Made by a program: the position numbers and the translations under genes
NCBI GenBank assembly: GCA_007922195.1
Contig: ML681963.1
Location: 137,247,019-137,311,018 of the forward strand
Length of the DNA stretch: 64,000 bases
Origin: Podocnemis expansa
Lineage: Eukaryota > Chordata > Testudines > Podocnemididae
Direction: 5' to 3'
In this document: positions 63,665 through 64,000 of the stretch, one piece after another
How the letters are laid out: every line of letters starts with the position of its first letter
Numbering within the stretch: position 1 is the first letter of the stretch
The notes under the pieces: generated by a model
Database searches by the model: none
What the model was told of the DNA's origin: nothing
The model's input: the letters and a program-made list of their open reading frames with translations, nothing else

Positions 63665-63735
63665 AGAAAAAGTCACAAACTTAGAACTGGAAGGGACCTT
63701 GATAGTCCCATTCCCATCACTGAAGGAGGATTAAG
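63665..63735 (-). repeat. CR1 3' tail remnant, antisense
   Basis: CACAAACTTAGAACTGGAAG and GGACCTTGATAGTCCC resemble antisense CR1 3' sequence. Confidence 0.45.
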
Positions 63736-63747
63736 CATCATCTAGAC

Positions 63748-64000
63748 CAGTGGTTTTTAACTTATTTATCACAGGGGGGCAGCAAATGCAAATCTGTGTG
63801 CATTATGTGGGCCACATCCACACACTTTACAGGTATGTCCACACACAGCTTTCAAGTTAAAATAACACTAGATATTTCGATTTAAAAAAGTGTAGGTCCA
63901 TACAACGTTTTCTTGAATCGAAATGACGAACTCTGCCATTTCAAAACAAGGAAAGTTAGAACAATTCAATAAAACCTCTTTTTAAATTGCACTGAGGCTT
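63748..64000. mobile_element. hAT-like left end interrupted by GGTATGTCCACAC-ended element
   Basis: CAGTGGTTTTTAACTTATTT is a hAT-like end. From about 63832, GGTATGTCCACACACAGC and TTTCGATTT, TCGAAATGACGAA begin a TTCGAA-bearing inverted-repeat element that runs off the window. Confidence 0.5.

Overview
This is a 64 kb piece of a sauropsid nuclear genome, most likely a turtle. The host call is an inference from the repeats: CR1 LINEs, Penelope-like retroelements (PLE) with a GIY-YIG endonuclease, a DIRS-like element with inverted terminal repeats, MIR/CORE-SINEs, and many short hAT-like and other inverted-repeat DNA transposons. The real genes are split into small exons with GT-AG splice sites.

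Two genes are supported, both on the minus strand. The first, at 2.3-29.1 kb, is a muscle-type Ig/FN3 modular protein gene. Seventeen coding exons join in frame into about 1,001 residues: a Met/Gln/Ser-rich leader, one Ig domain, an IGFN1-type linker, five more Ig domains and three FN3 domains. Its 3' end lies beyond position 1. The second, at 50.6-59.2 kb, is the 3' part of a KIM-family tyrosine phosphatase gene: the WPD-loop exon, the P-loop exon and the terminal Q-loop exon with its stop. Its 5' part lies beyond 64 kb. The phosphatase reads closest to PTPN5 (STEP). In human, PTPN5 sits next to IGSF22 in the same relative orientation (11p15.1), so the Ig/FN3 gene is called IGSF22 rather than its relative IGFN1.

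Layout: 1-2.3 kb is intron or 3' flank of IGSF22 with PLE hairpins and a 10-N gap. 2.3-29.1 kb is IGSF22, its introns carrying PLE fold-back copies, MIRs, an old CR1 and a roughly 4 kb DIRS-like element that contains a CR1 reverse-transcriptase ORF. 29.1-50.6 kb is intergenic: an antisense CR1 split by a PLE, a CR1 carrying a small hAT insertion, nested hATs, two inverted copies of a TTCGAA-rich inverted-repeat element, a young CR1 at 43.5-45.75 kb and a 798 bp hAT-like element with a perfect 8 bp target duplication. 50.6-64 kb is the 3' part of PTPN5 with its introns.

The most unusual structures are (1) the DIRS-like element with left and right inverted repeats, an internal complementary region and an open CR1 ORF that starts in DIRS-like sequence; (2) a family of fold-back PLE tails, one of which has captured about 165 bp of IGSF22 intron found again 2.1 kb away; and (3) several DNA-transposon insertions datable by nesting and visible target duplications. 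All calls come from reading the sequence; no database search was run.
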